DNA of 19,709 nt from Gammaproteobacteria bacterium (GTDB taxonomy: Bacteria; Pseudomonadota; Gammaproteobacteria; UBA6429), in the NCBI GenBank assembly GCA_003232015.1, contig QIKU01000051.1, positions 1 to 19,709 on the forward strand. The letters are read 5' to 3'. The notes beneath the pieces are model-generated. The model had not been told where the DNA came from, did not search any database, and saw only the letters and a program-made list of their open reading frames with translations. Both the position numbers and the translations under genes were made by a program. This document shows, piece by piece, positions 16,227 through 19,709 of the stretch (position 1 is the first letter of the stretch; each line of letters starts with the position of its first letter).

Positions 16227-16358
16227 TTGTATTCTCCTAACAGGGTTTAGTCTTCCGTATCGCCCATTATCCCAACCCTATTGTGAGGGCACCCGAGACA
16301 ACGTATTGGCGGTACGTGTAAATTTACTCTTAACGAGCATTCGTTTTGCTTTAAAAGC
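16227..16358 (-). promoter_or_regulatory. Structured rpsB 5' leader, candidate S2 autoregulatory site
   Basis: About 130 bases would separate the predicted transcription start from the rpsB ATG. On the minus strand AGGGTT (16279-16274) can pair with AACCCT (16247-16242), just upstream of the AGGAG ribosome site. The same AGGG can instead pair with the preceding CCCT, so two exclusive folds are possible. Further upstream, AACGA and TCGTT arms (16332-16345) form a small hairpin. The rpsB leader of E. coli and relatives is known to mediate repression by S2; these folds are inferred by eye. Confidence 0.4.
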
Positions 16359-16364
16359 ACGCGC

Positions 16365-16393
16365 TTTATACCATAATTAGCTAACGACAACAA
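16365..16393 (-). promoter_or_regulatory. Candidate rpsB promoter with GC-rich discriminator
   Basis: On the minus strand, -35 TTGTTG (16393-16388) and -10 TATAAA (16370-16365) are separated by 17 bases. The -10 is followed by GCGCGTGC, a GC-rich discriminator typical of promoters for ribosomal components repressed by ppGpp. No other promoter in the 16227-16474 gap looks as good. For map on the plus strand only a weak TATAAA at 16446-16451 is seen. Confidence 0.5.
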
Positions 16394-16474
16394 CGAGCAA
16401 CTGGTATATTATTGATTTTCTTACTGAATCAATCAGTTACAACCTTATAAAATTTATGGATTTAGACCAACTCT

Positions 16475-17242
16475 ATGGCTGCAATAATTAAAACCCCCGA
16501 AGAAATCGAAAAAATGCGCATTGCCGGTAAACTAGCCGCCGATGTGCTCGAATACATTGAACCACACATAAAACCCGGTATCACGACCAATGAGCTCGAT
16601 ACGCTATGCCATGATTACATCGTTAATACCCAAAAAGCCATCCCCGCCCCGCTGGAGTACCATGGCTTTCCTAAATCCATTTGTACTTCGGTCAACCATG
16701 TTATTTGTCATGGCATCCCAAACGAAAAGCATTTGAAAAAAGGCGATATGATTAATATTGATATCACCGTTATCAAAGATTTATACCATGGCGACACCAG
16801 CAAAATATTTTTTGTCGGTGAACCCAGCATTATAGCCAAACGACTAGCCAAAGTGGCTTACGAATGCATGTGCATAGGCATTGACTTAGTTAAACCCGGC
16901 ATCCATCTCGGTGATATTGGCCATGCCATTCAAAACCACGCAGAATCCAGTAATTATTCCGTTGTACGCGAATATTGTGGCCACGGTATCGGCGCTAAGT
17001 TTCACGAAGATCCTCAAGTCTTACACTATGGCAAAGCTGGTACGGGGATCACGCTGGAACCAGGGATGATTTTTACTATCGAGCCGATGATCAATGTAGG
17101 CAAACGCAATGTGAAATTACTAAAAGACGGTTGGACAGTTGTCACTAAAGACCACTCACTCTCCGCACAATGGGAACATACCATTCTTGTAACAAAAACC
17201 GGCCATGAAATTTTAACCAAACGAGAAGAGGAAAGTTTTTAA
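16475..17242 (+). CDS. map: Methionine aminopeptidase type I
   Basis: Removes the initiator methionine from nascent proteins with small second residues. The 255-residue protein is a type Ia enzyme without an N-terminal zinc-finger extension. The metal ligands are Asp96 (NIDITV), Asp107 (HGDTSKIF), His170 (CGHGIG), Glu203 (TIEPM) and Glu234 (QWEHT). His79 in CHGIP is the conserved substrate-site histidine. It is transcribed divergently from rpsB, with 248 bases between the start codons, as in E. coli. No clear Shine-Dalgarno precedes the ATG. It is followed immediately by glnD. Confidence 0.97.
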   Translation: MAAIIKTPEEIEKMRIAGKLAADVLEYIEPHIKPGITTNELDTLCHDYIVNTQKAIPAPLEYHGFPKSICTSVNHVICHGIPNEKHLKKGDMINIDITVIKDLYHGDTSKIFFVGEPSIIAKRLAKVAYECMCIGIDLVKPGIHLGDIGHAIQNHAESSNYSVVREYCGHGIGAKFHEDPQVLHYGKAGTGITLEPGMIFTIEPMINVGKRNVKLLKDGWTVVTKDHSLSAQWEHTILVTKTGHEILTKREEESF

Positions 17243-19709
17243 ATGCAGCACATTCAAATTGAAAAATATTTATTTGATGAAGCCGCGCTGCAACAGCAAT
17301 TACAATCAAAAAACAATCCCATCCCGGTTTTCAAACAACAACGAAAACACTATCTTGATATTTTAACCGAACGCTTTAACTCAGGGCGTGCAGCAACCGA
17401 ATTAATCTATCTACATGCCGCATTAACCGATACATTACTTTCTCTAACCTGGCCGCTTTTTTTTGACGACAAACAACAACAAGATCTTGCGCTGGTTGCC
17501 GTTGGTGGCTATGGCCGTGGTGAATTACACCCTGCATCCGATGTTGATCTATTATTACTTATAAAAAAACCAAAAAAAGAACTCAACGAATCTATTAGTC
17601 AATTTTTTACTTTTTTATGGGACATTGGCCTTGAAGTCGGCCATAGCGTTCGAACTGTAAAAGAGTGTGTAGCTGAAGCGAAAAACGATATTACGGTTGC
17701 CACTAATATTCAGGAATCCCGCTTACTCATCGGCTCGAGAAAATTATTTGATGAACAAAAAACAAAATGCTCAGCAAAAAAAATATGGCCGAGTGATAAA
17801 TTTTTTCGCGCCAAACTTGACGAGCAAATAAAAAGACACGAACGCTATAACGAATCAGCTTACAACCTCGAACCAAACATAAAAGAAAGCCCCGGCGGAT
17901 TACGTGATATACAAATGATTGGTTGGGTTGCCAAACGCCATTTCAATGTCGAAACGCTGGAACAACTTGTGCAACACGGCTTTCTTACCCAGGATGAATA
18001 TAGCGACTTACATAATGGCCAGGCCTTCTTATGGCGGGTGCGGTATGGATTGCACTTAATCAGCAATCGACGCGAAGACCGATTGCTATTCGACCACCAG
18101 CGCAAACTGGCAAAACTGTTTGGCTATACAGACACCCGTAATAATCTGGCCGTTGAACTGTTTATGAAGCAATACTATCGTACCGTCATGGATCTCAGCC
18201 GGCTGAATGAAATGCTGTTACAGCTTTTTGAAGAAGAAATATTGCTCGCAAAAAAAACCAGCAAACCAAAACCTATCAACAACCGCTTTCAATCCATTAA
18301 AGGTTATTTAGAAGTGACTTTTGATTCGGTTTTTAAATCCTACCCTTTTGCGCTGCTCGAAGTTTTTTTATTGCTGGCACAAAACCCAGAATTAAAGGGT
18401 GTGCGGGCAAATACAATTCGGCTGATCCGATCACACCGCCACCTTATTAATAGTGACTTTCGTAGTGATATACGTTGCCGCAGTTTATTTATCGAGTTTT
18501 TCAAACAAAGCCATGGCATTACTCATGAATTACGCAGAATGAACCGCTACGGTGTTCTAGCAGCCTATATTCCAGTCTTTGAAAAAATAGTAGGCCAGAT
18601 GCAACATGATTTATTTCATGTTTACACCGTAGATGAACACACCATAATGCTAATAAGAAACTTACGGCGTTTCACCGTGCCCGAGTTTGCCAGTGAATTC
18701 CCTCTTGCCAGTGAACTTATCAGCAGTATCCCCAAACAGGAACTACTACTGATTGCTGCTTTATTCCATGATATAGCCAAAGGACGCGGGGGCAACCACG
18801 CAATACTCGGCGCAGTCGATGCAACCGAGTTTTGTAAGCGACATGACTTAAGCGACTATGACACTAAACTGGTTGCATGGATTATTCAAAATCATTTATT
18901 GATGTCGTCCACGGCGCAAAAGAAAGATATTAGTGACCCGGATATAATTTATGAATTTGCAAACCAGGTTGGCGACATTATTCGTTTGAAATATTTGTAC
19001 CTGTTAACCGTGGCCGATATCCGTGCCACCAGTGATTCAATATGGAATTCATGGAAAGACTCCTTACTCAAAAATTTATACCACGCAACCCGGGACGTTC
19101 TACGTAAAGGACTGGAAAACCCAACACTGAAAACCGAGCTGGTAACAGAAAACAAACGGCTCGCACTTGAAAAACTCGGTGAGCAACATAAAACAGACAG
19201 CATCGTTAAATTATGGCAACAATTTAACGATGACTATTTTACACGCCATACTCCCGCTGAGATTAGTTGGCAAACAAACGCTATTTTAAGCAGTGGGGAT
19301 AACGAAACGGTCGTTACATTCAGGCATTCCAGCACACATAACGTAATCAGCTTATTTATCTATACACCAACCTATACAGGGTTGTTTTCAATTATCACAT
19401 CCGTACTTGAATATTTCAGGATTGATGTTATTGATGCACGCATCATTGAATCCAGACACGGCTATGCACTGGACACGTATCATATTCAAAACCCAACTGG
19501 CACAACTATCGAAGATGAACTCTGCAACAAGGTTAAAACCAGTATAAAAGAACAAATTGAATTAAAACAACGCAAACAACAAACCACCGAAAGTACATTT
19601 ATTGGGCGACGGGAAAAGCAATTTAAATTTGCCACCCGTGTTTCATTTGATGATAGTGCTACCGTGCATACAACGATAATGACGGTAAAATCTTATGACC
19701 AGACTGGCA
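17243..19709 (+). CDS. glnD: Bifunctional uridylyltransferase/uridylyl-removing enzyme GlnD (runs off right edge)
   Basis: Senses glutamine and adds or removes UMP on PII proteins to control nitrogen assimilation. 822 codons are visible without a stop; E. coli GlnD has 890, so only about 70 are likely missing. The nucleotidyltransferase motif GGYGRGELHP with SDVD spans 88-102 (catalytic Asp100 and Asp102). KESPGGLRDI lies near 215-224. The HD phosphohydrolase domain has His509-Asp510 in LFHDIAKGRGGNH. The first ACT domain is near ~695-760, and the second begins near ~800 and is cut by the window edge. The ATG lies on the base directly after the map stop, with GAAGAGGAAAG as ribosome site inside map, so it is translationally coupled. 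Confidence 0.96.
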   Translation, partial: MQHIQIEKYLFDEAALQQQLQSKNNPIPVFKQQRKHYLDILTERFNSGRAATELIYLHAALTDTLLSLTWPLFFDDKQQQDLALVAVGGYGRGELHPASDVDLLLLIKKPKKELNESISQFFTFLWDIGLEVGHSVRTVKECVAEAKNDITVATNIQESRLLIGSRKLFDEQKTKCSAKKIWPSDKFFRAKLDEQIKRHERYNESAYNLEPNIKESPGGLRDIQMIGWVAKRHFNVETLEQLVQHGFLTQDEYSDLHNGQAFLWRVRYGLHLISNRREDRLLFDHQRKLAKLFGYTDTRNNLAVELFMKQYYRTVMDLSRLNEMLLQLFEEEILLAKKTSKPKPINNRFQSIKGYLEVTFDSVFKSYPFALLEVFLLLAQNPELKGVRANTIRLIRSHRHLINSDFRSDIRCRSLFIEFFKQSHGITHELRRMNRYGVLAAYIPVFEKIVGQMQHDLFHVYTVDEHTIMLIRNLRRFTVPEFASEFPLASELISSIPKQELLLIAALFHDIAKGRGGNHAILGAVDATEFCKRHDLSDYDTKLVAWIIQNHLLMSSTAQKKDISDPDIIYEFANQVGDIIRLKYLYLLTVADIRATSDSIWNSWKDSLLKNLYHATRDVLRKGLENPTLKTELVTENKRLALEKLGEQHKTDSIVKLWQQFNDDYFTRHTPAEISWQTNAILSSGDNETVVTFRHSSTHNVISLFIYTPTYTGLFSIITSVLEYFRIDVIDARIIESRHGYALDTYHIQNPTGTTIEDELCNKVKTSIKEQIELKQRKQQTTESTFIGRREKQFKFATRVSFDDSATVHTTIMTVKSYDQTG

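Noticed and set aside
16332..16399. AACGAGCA repeated at 16332-16339 and 16392-16399, possible operator pair
   Set aside because: An 8-base repeat spaced 60 bases apart in a 248-base AT-rich gap is easily chance; no further copies or symmetry support a binding site.

Overview
The window is a stretch of chromosomal housekeeping DNA from a gammaproteobacterium, AT-rich by eye (GC was not computed). The gene order identifies it. A block transcribed leftward reads rpsB-tsf-pyrH-frr-uppS-cdsA-dxr-rseP-bamA-skp-lpxD-fabZ-lpxA. Divergent from rpsB is a rightward map-glnD pair, as in Escherichia coli and Pseudomonas. The order frr-uppS-cdsA-dxr-rseP is of the Pseudomonas type, not the enterobacterial frr-dxr-uppS type. 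I cannot place the organism below class.

Left edge (1-3640): the first 182 bases are the start of rnhB on the minus strand, its usual position beyond lpxA/lpxB. Between rnhB and lpxA, where a minus-strand lpxB is normally found, lies a rightward unit of three genes: a Gfo/Idh/MocA-type dehydrogenase, a DegT-type PLP aminotransferase, and lpxB. The first two match GnnA and GnnB, which convert UDP-GlcNAc to UDP-GlcNAc3N, the precursor of lipid A with a 2,3-diamino-2,3-dideoxyglucose backbone. A REP/BIME-like double hairpin sits between gnnA and gnnB.

Middle (3644-10133): lpxA, fabZ, lpxD, skp, bamA and rseP (all leftward) cover early lipid A acylation, supply of the 3-hydroxyacyl/unsaturated acyl branch, periplasmic chaperoning, outer-membrane protein insertion and site-2 proteolysis in envelope stress. 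LpxA ends only 3 bases from the convergent lpxB.

Right-middle (10126-16226): dxr, cdsA and uppS (isoprenoid, phospholipid and undecaprenyl carrier synthesis), then frr, pyrH, tsf and rpsB (translation and UMP phosphorylation). A hairpin with a T-tract lies between rpsB and tsf. The rpsB leader has candidate structures and a promoter with a GC-rich discriminator. Ribosomal protein S2 carries a long charged C-terminal tail.

Right edge (16475-19709): map, then glnD starting on the base after the map stop codon; glnD runs off the window.

The main point of interest is the gnnA-gnnB-lpxB unit. Together with a methionine at the acyl-chain ruler position of LpxA, it predicts an amide-rich lipid A, probably with a short (C10-type) hydroxyacyl chain added by LpxA. 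I found no CRISPR array, tRNA, rRNA, insertion sequence, phage or defence genes.
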